Positions 1 through 7,983 of a stretch of DNA of 25,004 nucleotides are shown here, one piece after another. The position numbers and the translations under genes are program-made. The number at the start of each line of letters is the position of its first letter. Position 1 is the first letter of the stretch. The notes beneath the pieces were generated by a model. That model was not told where the DNA came from and made no database searches. It worked only from the letters and a program-made list of their open reading frames with translations. Source of the stretch: CAZEPJ01 sp964514105 (GTDB taxonomy: Bacteria; Desulfobacterota; Desulfocorpusculales; Desulfocorpusculum); assembly GCA_964514105.1 (NCBI GenBank), contig CAZEPJ010000065.1, positions 1-25,004 of the forward strand. The letters run 5' to 3'.

Positions 1-239
1 CACCCTCACCCCAAACTCATGGCAGCTCTTCACTTACAACAGCGCAAATGGCTCATGCCGTCCCATGGAATTGTATGCAGGGCGCCGGATCTGCGAGCCG
101 GACAGGGTCCCCCGCGGCCGGGTGGCGAGGACGAAAGAGGCGAACGGCAGCCCCGAAGACACGGCTTCCAGAAGGAAAAACCAGAGGCCTCCGTTGACGA
201 TGTCTTGCATGGACACGTCGCGCACCACGCCTTTCCAAG

Positions 240-497
240 GGCGAGGCATGGAGGACTTCGTCGTCGGCCCCCGAGGGGCGCCATGTCCGCGAAGAAGTTC
301 ATGGTCATGCTCAGGAGGTTCTGGTGGGAGAGCATGGCGCCTTTGGGCTGGCCCGCGGTCCCCGACGTGTAGAAGAGCCAGGCCAGATGGTCGCGCCCCG
401 CCGAGGCGTCCACGAAATCGGGGGAGTGGGCCTCCTGGAGGGATTCGCAGGCGATCATCCCCTTCCCAGGGGTGTCGATGCAGATGAAGTGCCGCAT
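240..497 (-). pseudogene. remnant of an AMP-forming acyl-CoA ligase
   Basis: The reading frame from the ATG at 495-497 encodes the adenylate-forming P-loop region: LAWLFYTSGTAGQPKGAML, then SHQNLLSMTMNFFADMAPLG. In intact fatty-acyl-CoA ligases about 130-150 residues precede this motif; here only about 40 do, and an in-frame TAG sits just upstream with no Shine-Dalgarno. After MAPLG the recognisable continuation (ADDEVLHASPL) lies in a different frame, so there is a frameshift near 255-260. Homology stops around 240, before the conserved SHGSGLY-type segment. Between 249 and 34 a third minus-strand frame is open and hydrophobic (contains GLWFFLLEAVSSGLPFASFV), but I do not recognise it. I read this as a dead, doubly truncated ligase fragment. 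It is divergent from the gene at 518. Confidence 0.75.
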
Positions 498-517
498 TGT
501 GCTAAACTGAACAGTCG

Positions 518-1897
518 ATGAGTGGAAGCGTCATGCGCAGAAACCTGCTGTGGGCCGGCGCCTTGGCGGCGCTGGGCCTTCTCATCAATCCGTGGACCGT
601 GACCCTCGCGCTGGTCCCTTCGGGCCGGACCCTGCCCGTGGAGGCAAAGGGCGTCATCTGGCTCTTCGAGTTCCTCTGTCTGGGCGCGGCGACGATCATC
701 TGGGGCCGCAGGCGGAGCTCGGGGGTGCTTCGGCAAAGCGCGTTCGGCGCCCTCACTGTGGTGCTCATGCTCATGGCGCTGGAACTGGGACTGCACGCGG
801 GTCAGCGCCTCTTGCCCTGGGTGCGCCTGGATGCGGATCCCCGCCATCGCCTGCCCCAGTATGAGGGCAAACCATGGGCCGAGGCATACTGGCGGGAATA
901 CCGGCGCCTCAAGGAAACCCCCAAGCGGTTCGAACCCCACGTGCTCTGGGTGACCCAGGAGTTCCACGGCGTCCACATCAACGTGGACGCCTCGGGACGA
1001 AGGCGCACCTGGAACCCCGGCCCAGAGCGCATCCCCGACAACGACGCCTTATTCATCCTGGGAGGGTCCACGGTCTGGGGCACCGGCGCCCGAGACGAGG
1101 AGACCCTCCCCTCGGCCCTCTCCAAGCTGTTGCACGCGGAGGGTTTCGATCTCTCCGTGGAGAACTTCGGGGAGATGGCCTATACCTTCACCCAGGCCGT
1201 GGTCCGCCTGACCCTCCTGCTTCGGGCCGGCGAACGACCCCGCTTCGTGATCTTCTGCGACGGGTTCAACGACGTGTACGCCGCCTATCAATCGGGCCGC
1301 GCCGGGTCCATTCAAAACCTCTCCCAGATGCGGGAGAAGGTGAGCGCCTCGGGAAGCGAGCTCCTCTGGCTATGGCTCTCGGACATCTTCAGGAACCGGT
1401 GCCTCACCGTCAAGGCGGCGGGGGCCTTGGCAGCGGCCCTCTCCACCGGCCGTGCGTTCCCGGAACAGGGACATGCCTTCTCGGAGGCCCAGCTCTCGCA
1501 ACTGGCCCGGGATGTGGTGGAGGAGTACGCCCGCTCCCTCTCGCTGCTGGACGCGCTCGCCCGATCCCACGGCTTCGACTATGCCTGCTTCTGGCAGCCC
1601 ACGGCGCCCACCGAGCAGACGCTCCACCCGGAGGAACGGGCGGCGGACCCGCGCATCCATGACCCGGGTTTGGCCGCCCTGCTCCAGGCGGCCCGGCGAG
1701 AGCTGAAAGGGCGAGCCCTTGCCGGGGTGTTCGACCTGTCCGGCGCGCTGGACGGACGGCCGGGGCCCGTTTACATAGACGTGGTGCACCTCACAGGGGA
1801 AGGAAACGCCCGGGTTGCGGCGGCCATGCTCCCCGTGGTGAGGCAGGGGCTCGGCCGACCCCGCCCCCCGCGCGTTGAAAGCCGGGACCCGCGGTGA
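518..1897 (+). CDS. membrane-anchored SGNH/GDSL hydrolase-like protein
   Basis: 459 residues. Three hydrophobic segments (about 7-24, 46-62 and 76-94) anchor the protein in the inner membrane, followed by a large domain with SGNH-hydrolase blocks: GGSTVWG around S184 (nucleophile block I), NFGEM near 217 (block II Gly), CDGFND around 248-252 (block III Asn) and DVVHLTGEGN near the C-terminus (Asp-x-x-His block V). The family contains esterases and O-acetyl-transfer or deacetylation enzymes acting on lipids or polysaccharides; the substrate here is unknown. The start could be ATG 518 or ATG 533 (MRRN); the second gives a more typical positively charged membrane-protein N-terminus. It is first in a plus-strand run with the radical SAM genes but separated from them by about 100 bp, so co-function is not implied. 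Confidence 0.75.
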   Translation: MSGSVMRRNLLWAGALAALGLLINPWTVTLALVPSGRTLPVEAKGVIWLFEFLCLGAATIIWGRRRSSGVLRQSAFGALTVVLMLMALELGLHAGQRLLPWVRLDADPRHRLPQYEGKPWAEAYWREYRRLKETPKRFEPHVLWVTQEFHGVHINVDASGRRRTWNPGPERIPDNDALFILGGSTVWGTGARDEETLPSALSKLLHAEGFDLSVENFGEMAYTFTQAVVRLTLLLRAGERPRFVIFCDGFNDVYAAYQSGRAGSIQNLSQMREKVSASGSELLWLWLSDIFRNRCLTVKAAGALAAALSTGRAFPEQGHAFSEAQLSQLARDVVEEYARSLSLLDALARSHGFDYACFWQPTAPTEQTLHPEERAADPRIHDPGLAALLQAARRELKGRALAGVFDLSGALDGRPGPVYIDVVHLTGEGNARVAAAMLPVVRQGLGRPRPPRVESRDPR

Positions 1898-1998
1898 TAC
1901 GCTGAATCATCCAAGGGTCCGGCCCCGTCCCGCCGAGGCCATGTACCCTCCTCCCGGGGGGAGGGAAGGGGCGGAAGACCGGCCAAAGGAGACGGTTC

Positions 1999-3147
1999 AT
2001 GGCCCAATCCTTCGAGCAAGGACCCATCCGGCCTCCCAGCGAGGCTCAGAGCCTCTTGATCCGGGTGACCCGCAACTGTCCCTGGAACCGATGCGAGTTC
2101 TGCAGCATCTACAAGGGAAGGCGCTTCGAGCGCCGCGGCGTCGAGGAGGTCAAGGAGGACATCCGGGCGGTCAAGCGCATGTACGACGACATCCGGGCCC
2201 TGTCCTGGCGCATGGGCAATCCCGGCACCGTCAACGACGCCGTGATCCAAGCCATATGGAGGAACCCGGCGCGATACAACGAGGCGTATCGCTCGGTGGC
2301 CGCCTGGATGTACTACGGAGCTGACCGGGCCTTTCTCCAGGACGCCAACAGCCTCCTGTTGGACGCTGGGGATCTGGTGGAGATCCTCACGTTTCTGAGG
2401 GCCACGTTCCCGTCCATCGTCCGGATCACCTCCTATGCCCGGTCCAACACCCTGAGCCGCAAGAGTGTCGAGGAGCTCAAGGCCATCGCGGAGGCGGGAC
2501 TCAACCGAATCCACGTGGGCATGGAGACGGGGTACGATCCCCTCCTCAAGTTCATGAAGAAGGGCGTCACCGCCGCCCAGCACGTGGACGCGGGCCGCAA
2601 GGTGGTGGAGGCCGGGATTTCCCTTTCCGAGTATCTGCTCCTGGGTCTGGGGGGACGCCAGTGGTGGCGGGAGCACGCCGTGGAGAGCGCCCGGGTGATC
2701 AACCTGATCAACCCCCATTTCGTGCGCATGCGAACCCTCACGGTGCGGCAGGGCATGCCCCTCAACGAGAGGATCCGGACCGGGGAGTTCGTCCTTCAAT
2801 CCGAGATCGAGATCGTGACGGAGGAGCGTCTGTTCATCGAGCAACTTGAGGGGATCACAACCCATGTGGTGAGCGACCATATCCTCAACCTCCTGGAGGA
2901 AGTCGAGGGGAAGCTCCCCGAGGACAAGGATCGGATGCTCGCCGTTATCGACGAGTACCTGGCCCTGCCCCAACGAGACCGCCTCGTGTACGACCTGGGA
3001 CGTCGCGGGCATGCGTACCGCAGCGTCAAGGACCTGGCGGACTCCGCCCTCAAGAGGCGGGTGGAAGCGGCCCTCGACCGGCTTGTGGCCGAACACGGTC
3101 CGGATCTGGATTCTGCCTTCAACCTGTTGAGAAACGAGTTTATCTAG
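1999..3147 (+). CDS. radical SAM protein with CX4CX2C cluster motif
   Basis: 382 residues. Near the N-terminus the segment TRNCPWNRCEFCSIYKG supplies three cysteines (C27, C32, C35) spaced CX4CX2C, where the canonical radical SAM spacing is CX3CX2C. TRNCPWNRC followed by a Tyr-Lys-Gly sequence is, to my recollection, characteristic of a widespread uncharacterised radical SAM family. Downstream, a GMETGYDPLLKFMKKG segment near residue 175 matches the GxE/SAM-ribose-contact region of Elp3/HemN-like members. A 4Fe-4S cluster and SAM cleavage to a 5'-deoxyadenosyl radical are therefore expected; the substrate is unknown. The start is well supported by AAAGGAG about 7 nt before ATG 1999. It is followed 30 bp later by another radical SAM gene, so the two may be co-transcribed. 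Confidence 0.88.
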   Translation: MAQSFEQGPIRPPSEAQSLLIRVTRNCPWNRCEFCSIYKGRRFERRGVEEVKEDIRAVKRMYDDIRALSWRMGNPGTVNDAVIQAIWRNPARYNEAYRSVAAWMYYGADRAFLQDANSLLLDAGDLVEILTFLRATFPSIVRITSYARSNTLSRKSVEELKAIAEAGLNRIHVGMETGYDPLLKFMKKGVTAAQHVDAGRKVVEAGISLSEYLLLGLGGRQWWREHAVESARVINLINPHFVRMRTLTVRQGMPLNERIRTGEFVLQSEIEIVTEERLFIEQLEGITTHVVSDHILNLLEEVEGKLPEDKDRMLAVIDEYLALPQRDRLVYDLGRRGHAYRSVKDLADSALKRRVEAALDRLVAEHGPDLDSAFNLLRNEFI

Positions 3148-3177
3148 GAAACGGGCAACCCGGCACAGGGAACGGCA

Positions 3178-4257
3178 ATGGGCGATGGGCGGGGGCGGGG
3201 CATGTATGGGCTGGAAGGACCGCCCCCGGCGCGCGTGGGAGTCGGGAAGGCGCAAACCCCCAGGTCCGAACGTCACATCCCCCCTGCTGACTTCTCACCA
3301 ACGCCGGGGAGAGACGCCGCCCCTCATCCGCCAGGGCGTTATCGCGACTTCGGCGGGTTCCTGCGCGCCCATTTCGGCCAGCGGATCCGAAAGATCCCCA
3401 TTGATGCCGGCTTCACGTGCCCCAACCGCGACGGGACCATCTCCCGGAAGGGGTGCCTGTACTGCGACATGTCCGGGTCCGGTACCGGGGCATGGGCCCG
3501 AGGCTTGGACGTCTCCGCCCAGATCCGACACGCCACGGCCGGAGGCCGTGGGAACACGGGATACCTGGCCTATTTCCAGGCCTTCACCAACACGTACGGC
3601 CCTCTTCGCCGACTCCGAGAGCTGTACGACGAGGCCCTTGGCCATCCCGGTGTGGTGGGGCTCTGCGTGGGCACGCGGCCGGATTGCGTGGACGAGGCCG
3701 TCCTCGACCTCTTGGCCTCTTATGCCGGAAACGGGCGCATGGTCTGGCTGGAGTTGGGGCTTCAAAGCGCCCACGACGCCACTCTGGCACTGATCAACCG
3801 CGGCCACGATTTCTCCCAGTTCGTCCGGGCTGCACTGGCGGCTTCGGAGAGGAACCTGCTCACCTGCGTTCATCTCATCCTGGGGCTTCCGGGCGAGGGG
3901 CCGCACGAGGTGCGCCGCACCGCCCGGTGCATCGCCCCGCTCCCCCTCCACGGGGTCAAGCTCCACGGCCTGTACGTGTGTGTGGGAACCGGAATGGAGC
4001 GGCTTGTGGAGCGCGGCCTGTACAGACCCTGGTCCCAGGAGGCGTACGTGCAGGCCGCTTGCGATGTCCTGGAGCGCATCCCCTCCCATTGGGTCGTCCA
4101 GCGGCTCACTTCGGACCCGCCCCTCGGAGGCCTGATGGCCCCCTCCTGGGCCCTGCGCAAGGCCGAGACCATCCACGGCATCCGCCGGGCCCTGGAGGAT
4201 CGGGACACCTGGCAGGGCCGCCTCCTGGAGGCGAGCCCGGGGGAGGCCGGCCCTTGA
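3178..4257 (+). CDS. YhcC-like radical SAM protein (TIGR01212 family)
   Basis: 359 residues from ATG 3178. The core begins at YRDFGGFLRAHFGQRI and runs into IPIDAGFTCPNRDG, then GCLYC: C81, C93 and C96 form the wide CX11CX2C cluster typical of the YhcC family. Further family landmarks are YFQAFTNTYGP, GTRPDCVDE, WLELGLQSAHDATL and HLILGLPGEG. E. coli YhcC is an uncharacterised radical SAM protein, often suspected to act in tRNA or cofactor modification. The first 50 or so residues are Pro/Gly/Arg-rich and not expected from the family, so the true start may be ATG 3202 or GTG 3235; none has a clear Shine-Dalgarno. Its TGA overlaps the TTG start of the next gene, implying translational coupling. 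Confidence 0.88.
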   Translation: MGDGRGRGMYGLEGPPPARVGVGKAQTPRSERHIPPADFSPTPGRDAAPHPPGRYRDFGGFLRAHFGQRIRKIPIDAGFTCPNRDGTISRKGCLYCDMSGSGTGAWARGLDVSAQIRHATAGGRGNTGYLAYFQAFTNTYGPLRRLRELYDEALGHPGVVGLCVGTRPDCVDEAVLDLLASYAGNGRMVWLELGLQSAHDATLALINRGHDFSQFVRAALAASERNLLTCVHLILGLPGEGPHEVRRTARCIAPLPLHGVKLHGLYVCVGTGMERLVERGLYRPWSQEAYVQAACDVLERIPSHWVVQRLTSDPPLGGLMAPSWALRKAETIHGIRRALEDRDTWQGRLLEASPGEAGP

Positions 4258-5210
4258 CGGCCTGGATCCCGGCGCTGCTGGCGGCCTGGGCCGTGTGCGG
4301 CTGCGCGCCCTGGTCCCTGGCGGGCCGTGGGGAGGAGGGATTGCGGGTTCCCGGCGCCCCGCGGGAGGTCCTGAGACCCGGAGGCGCATGGGAGACGAGC
4401 TCCAAAAGGGTGATCCCGTTTCACCGGATGGTCACGGCCCTGGACCCGGTGCCCGTGGTGTTCGTGGGGGAGACCCACAACCGGGAGGAGGACCACCGGA
4501 TCCAGCTGCGCATCCTGCGTCTGCTCAACCTTCCGGACCGTCGGCTCATGGTGGCCATGGAGATGTTCCAGGCGCGGCGCCAGAAGGCCTTGGACGACTA
4601 CCTGAGCGGGGCCATGGACGAGGCGGCGCTGGCCAAGGCCGTCGATTGGCCCCGGAGCTGGGGATACGACTTGGAGATGTACGCCCCGATCCTCCGGTAT
4701 GCCCGCGACCACGGGATCCCGGTCCTGGCCCTCAACGCGCCGCCCGAACTGGTACGCAGGGTGGCCCGGGACGGCCGCGAGGGCCTGAGCGATGAGGAGA
4801 AGGCCGCCCTGCCCGCTCCGTGGCCCATCCCATCCGAGGCGTACGGCGCGTTCCTCCGGCGGCAGTTCGAGGCCCATCCCCACGCCCCGCTTCGATCGCC
4901 GGAGCGGTTCGTGGAGGCCCAGCTCCTCTGGGACGGCTTCATGGCCCAGACGCTGGCTCAGGCCATGGCCGCCCACCAGGGGCCCCGGAGGCTCCAGGTG
5001 TTGGTGCTGGCAGGCAGGGGGCACGTGGGCCGCGGCACCGGGATTCCCAGGGCACTGCAGGATCGCATGAGCCTGGAGTACCGGGTGGTCATGCCTGTGG
5101 AGGCCGGGGAACTCGACGGGTTAGATCTGTCCTGGGCCGACTACCTGGTCCCGGTATTTCCCCACAAGGATTCAGAGCAGAAAAGCCATAAAGATCAAAG
5201 CGGTTATTGA
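4254..5210 (+). CDS. ChaN/DUF399-family lipoprotein (putative haem-binding)
   Basis: 318 residues starting at TTG 4254, which overlaps the upstream TGA (TTGA). The N-terminus is a short hydrophobic segment ending in AVCGCAPW, a plausible lipobox (cleavage before the second Cys), so export and lipidation are likely. The body has the ChaN/Tiki-superfamily motifs VVFVGETHNREEDH, MVAMEMFQ, and LAGRGHVGRGTGIP. Campylobacter ChaN is an outer-membrane haem-binding lipoprotein and the wider superfamily includes proteases, so either haem handling or proteolysis is possible. Coupling to a radical SAM gene is suggestive, since several radical SAM enzymes act on tetrapyrroles, but that link is inference. 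The last 15 or so codons (HKDSEQKSHKDQSGY) are less GC-rich than the rest. Confidence 0.82.
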   Translation: MTAWIPALLAAWAVCGCAPWSLAGRGEEGLRVPGAPREVLRPGGAWETSSKRVIPFHRMVTALDPVPVVFVGETHNREEDHRIQLRILRLLNLPDRRLMVAMEMFQARRQKALDDYLSGAMDEAALAKAVDWPRSWGYDLEMYAPILRYARDHGIPVLALNAPPELVRRVARDGREGLSDEEKAALPAPWPIPSEAYGAFLRRQFEAHPHAPLRSPERFVEAQLLWDGFMAQTLAQAMAAHQGPRRLQVLVLAGRGHVGRGTGIPRALQDRMSLEYRVVMPVEAGELDGLDLSWADYLVPVFPHKDSEQKSHKDQSGY

Positions 5211-5235
5211 TCATTCTTTCTTCTTTACTTTATCA
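5193..5235 (+). terminator. weak possible intrinsic terminator at ChaN 3' end
   Basis: GATCAA (5193-5198) and TTGATC (5207-5212) form a 6-bp stem that includes the stop codon. It is followed by an unusually T-rich tract (5214-5240) in an otherwise GC-rich region, between convergent genes. The stem is short and AT-rich, so this is tentative. Confidence 0.3.
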
Positions 5236-5303
5236 TTTTCCCAGGCCCCCCCACCACCTGCGCTGGCCAGAGGCCCGCGGCCTAGGGTCATGGGGCTCCG
5301 GGG

Positions 5304-6605
5304 TCAGTTCCTTCGAAGCCCCCGGAGCCAGGCCGTGAGGCGCTGCCGGGTGTTCACGAACGGCTCCTCGATGATCCGGTCCTGGATCCTCCGCAAGATG
5401 TCCCCCAGCTCCGGTCCGGTTCCCACCCCCAGGATCGCTTTGACGTCTTCTCCGTCCAGCACAGGCCTCAGGGTCCGAAGCCCGCGGGTTTCCCGAAGCA
5501 CGCCCCGGATGCGACACTCCAGGTCGTCCAACCCCGCCAGGCATGGATCCGGAAGCCCGCAGCCCAGACGATCCGCCCGCCGAAGGGCAAGAAGGTCCGA
5601 GATGCGCTCCGGGCCCACGAGAAGCAGAAACCTCCTCAGCTCGGCGTCCGTGGGCGGCGCCCGGTCCGGCAGGTCGTGGTGGCGGATGAGCAGGACGATC
5701 TCCCGCCTCTCCCGGATGCTGAAACGAAGGCGTGTCAGCACATCCGCCGCCAGGGACGCGCTGACCTCCTCGTGGCCCGGGAAGGACGGCGCCGTCTTCC
5801 TGGGCCGGCGGCACCTGGGCTTGCCCACATCGTGGAGGAGCCCGGCCCAGCGCAGTCGGGGGGTTGGCGGGGCGCGGTCCACGGTGTGCAGGGCGTGCTC
5901 CAATACGCTCAGGCCGTGCGCAGGCCTGCGCTGCCGGAGGCGGTGCCCCTCCATCAGCTCCGGGAGGAGCGCTTCCAGGAGGCCGTTCGCGCGCATGCGG
6001 CGCAGGGGGCCCGAGGGGCAAGGTGCGAGCAGCAGCCGGGTCATCTCTTCCCGGATGCGCTCGGGAGCGACCGTCTTGAGGGCGTTGGCGGTCTTGGGGA
6101 TGGCCCGGCGGGTGGCCGCATCGAGGCCGAAACCGAGCTCGGCCGCCATGCGCAGGGCCCGCAGGGCGCGCACGGGATCCTCCCTCAAGCGGTCCGTGGG
6201 ATCCAGGACCGCCTTCACCACGCCCCGGCGAAGATCCTGGAGACCGCCGTGGGGATCCAGCAGGGCCCCGCCTACGGGATCGAACGCCATGGCGTCCACG
6301 GTGAAGTCCCGGTGGCTCAGGTCGTCGAGAATGGAGGCGCCCCGGAAGGTGGACACCTCGATGGCCAGGCCCCCATGGTGAACGGTCACCGTGCCGTGCC
6401 GAAGGCCCGTGGGGACAACCCGGGGGAACATGTCCAGGACTTCGCCGGCGGAAACCCCCGTTGCAATGTCCCAATCTCGGATCACCCGGTTCAGGGCGTG
6501 GTCCCGAAGCGCCCCCCCAACCAGGAATGCAGGCCTTCCCCGCTCCCGGAGGCGGCACAGCACCTGCATGACCGGGGGCGGCGGACAAAGGGAGGAAAAG
6601 GCCAT
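5304..6605 (-). CDS. CCA-adding enzyme / poly(A) polymerase family nucleotidyltransferase
   Basis: 433 residues. The N-terminal class II nucleotidyltransferase head shows FLVGGALRD (residues 28-35) and RDWDIAT (D44 and D46, metal ligands), then VVPTGLRHGTVTV and DFTVDAMAFD. These are the hallmarks of tRNA CCA-adding enzymes and poly(A) polymerases, and motifs RLREDPVRALRALRMAAELGF follow. A middle HD region contains WAGLLHDVGKP and later LIRHHDLPDRAPP, so this is the HD-containing subtype. It likely maintains tRNA 3' ends in the cytoplasm, although A-adding or CC-adding specificity cannot be separated by eye. It is last in a minus-strand run, 35 bp after a small membrane-protein gene. ATG 6605 is chosen; the Shine-Dalgarno is weak. 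Confidence 0.88.
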   Translation of the reverse strand: MAFSSLCPPPPVMQVLCRLRERGRPAFLVGGALRDHALNRVIRDWDIATGVSAGEVLDMFPRVVPTGLRHGTVTVHHGGLAIEVSTFRGASILDDLSHRDFTVDAMAFDPVGGALLDPHGGLQDLRRGVVKAVLDPTDRLREDPVRALRALRMAAELGFGLDAATRRAIPKTANALKTVAPERIREEMTRLLLAPCPSGPLRRMRANGLLEALLPELMEGHRLRQRRPAHGLSVLEHALHTVDRAPPTPRLRWAGLLHDVGKPRCRRPRKTAPSFPGHEEVSASLAADVLTRLRFSIRERREIVLLIRHHDLPDRAPPTDAELRRFLLLVGPERISDLLALRRADRLGCGLPDPCLAGLDDLECRIRGVLRETRGLRTLRPVLDGEDVKAILGVGTGPELGDILRRIQDRIIEEPFVNTRQRLTAWLRGLRRN

Positions 6606-6640
6606 GGGGGGGGCTTCCCGAAGGGATCAGGGCAACGATC

Positions 6641-6994
6641 CTACCTCTTGAATGCCTTGAGCAGCTTCTCGCCCCAGAGCAGGCCGTACATGACCCCCAA
6701 GGGCACCAGCAAGAAGATCAGGCGCCACACCGTGGTCTCGCCTTGGGCCTTGCCATCCGGTTGGGCGGCATCCGGGGCCAGAAATGCGATGAGGATGAAC
6801 ACGAACAGGAGCGCCCCCATGAGGCTCACCACGATGGTCCTGGAGCGCGGGTCCATTCCCGGGGAGGCGCTGCGCTTGGGTTCCTCATCCAGAGGCTCGG
6901 TGGGGGGAGCTTTCCTTCCATGAGCCTTCAGGACACTCCGGGGTGCCCTTGCCGGGGCCCGCGACTCCCCAGGTCGATTCTTGCCCTTGGGCAT
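6641..6994 (-). CDS. small two-helix membrane protein, unknown function
   Basis: 117 residues. The first 50 or so are basic and proline-rich (probably cytoplasmic and disordered), followed by two hydrophobic helices, TIVVSLMGALLFVFILIAFL and WRLIFLLVPLGVMYGLLWG, separated by a short polar loop. No domain is recognised. Its ATG overlaps the TGA of the upstream HAD gene (TGATG), so it is translationally coupled to it and lies between that gene and the CCA-adding enzyme gene. A genuine gene is supported by coupling, the membrane-helix pattern and spacing. Confidence 0.7.
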   Translation of the reverse strand: MPKGKNRPGESRAPARAPRSVLKAHGRKAPPTEPLDEEPKRSASPGMDPRSRTIVVSLMGALLFVFILIAFLAPDAAQPDGKAQGETTVWRLIFLLVPLGVMYGLLWGEKLLKAFKR

Positions 6995-7578
6995 CAGTGA
7001 CCTCCGTTTCCGTTTGCGGCCATGAGCGCCCGGATCTGGCCCCAGTCATCCACCGCGGCAAATCCTCTCCGGTCGGTATTCCACGGTTGTCGAAAGAGAA
7101 CGGGGACGATCCCGTGCCGGGATATCTCCTCGCAGATCTCCCATCGATCGTCGACGAAATGGGAGACCCCCCATCCCAGGAGAACGGGATGCTTGAGACC
7201 TTCGTGTCCCACAGCCGCCACGCGGATGCGCTCGCCCGGGACGCGCGCCAGCCGAGCGGCAAGCCAGTCGGAGATGGGCTTTGCTTCCGAACGGGCGGTG
7301 ACGAAAAGGAGCGGCTGGGCGCCGGCCAATTCCGTCAGCAGCTCCACGGCGCCGGGATAGGGCTCCATGCGCATGGTCCAGTCGGGATCCAGGGCCCGGG
7401 CGATCCAGGTCATGATGGTCTCCCGCGGGTACGGGAGGCATTCCTCCAGCTGAAATCGGGTGAATTGGCTCCTGGACAGGGCCACCCCGAATTCCTCCCA
7501 TGCCACGCGCTCCAGGAGCCCCGAAAGATCCCCCACCACGCTGTCGATGTCAAACCCCCACCGGGGCCCGGGATTCAT
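6994..7578 (-). CDS. HAD-superfamily 5'(3')-deoxyribonucleotidase-like protein
   Basis: 194 residues. The N-terminus WGFDIDSVVGDL gives HAD motif I (D10 and D12; nucleophile and acid/base Asp). LLFVTARSEAK supplies motif II (Ser/Thr), HPVLLGW a candidate motif III region and HFVDDRWEICEEI motif IV (acidic metal ligands). This arrangement matches the NT5C/YorS-like 5'(3')-nucleotidase branch, with dephosphorylation of deoxynucleotides as the family reaction. The substrate is not proven. It is first of a three-gene minus-strand run (then a small membrane protein, then a CCA-adding enzyme). The ATG at 7578 follows an in-frame Gly-rich region without a strong Shine-Dalgarno. Confidence 0.72.
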   Translation of the reverse strand: MNPGPRWGFDIDSVVGDLSGLLERVAWEEFGVALSRSQFTRFQLEECLPYPRETIMTWIARALDPDWTMRMEPYPGAVELLTELAGAQPLLFVTARSEAKPISDWLAARLARVPGERIRVAAVGHEGLKHPVLLGWGVSHFVDDRWEICEEISRHGIVPVLFRQPWNTDRRGFAAVDDWGQIRALMAANGNGGH

Positions 7579-7835
7579 CCATATCCCATCCGTTGCCTTT
7601 ATTCCCCCATCTTATCGCGAATGCGGTTGGCTTTGAAGCCCGAACTTGTTGCAGGCATGAGGCTCACGTCTGGGGGGGAGGGACCGGCCTTTGCCCCTGA
7701 GACCCGCCTCCGCAAGAGGGCCATGGCGCGGGCACGACGGCTCAAAGTCGAGGGGAGGGAGACGGCACGGTCCTTCCCCCACGATATGGAGGGGATGCAG
7801 GCGCCCTTGCGGCGCCATTGGGGGGCGCGGCCAAG

Positions 7836-7864
7836 TTGTCTTCCATTGCCCCATATGGTAGGCT
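7836..7864 (+). promoter_or_regulatory. possible sigma70 promoter for the MoxR operon
   Basis: The 405-bp gap 7579-7983 between divergent genes holds no convincing gene. Within it TTGTCT (7836-7841), a 17-bp spacer and TAGGCT (7859-7864) resemble a weak sigma70 promoter facing the ATPase gene, with a leader of about 110 nt. The -10 keeps the three most conserved positions only, so this is a candidate. Confidence 0.35.
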
Positions 7865-7983
7865 GAATCGATTGGGAATGCGGTTTTGGGGCCTTCGGTG
7901 CAGGGACGATTCGCGCCAACGGCCGGAGGAGATTCCCCAGCACGGGCGGGATCGGCGGCCACCTGTTCGAGAACGGAGTTATC

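Noticed and set aside
1946..1965. GC-rich inverted repeat before the radical SAM gene
   Set aside because: CCCTCC/GGAGGG can pair, but no T-run follows; not called a terminator.
1771..3276. 501-codon minus-strand frame
   Set aside because: It is antisense to the radical SAM gene with a clear Shine-Dalgarno, and its translation has no domain pattern.
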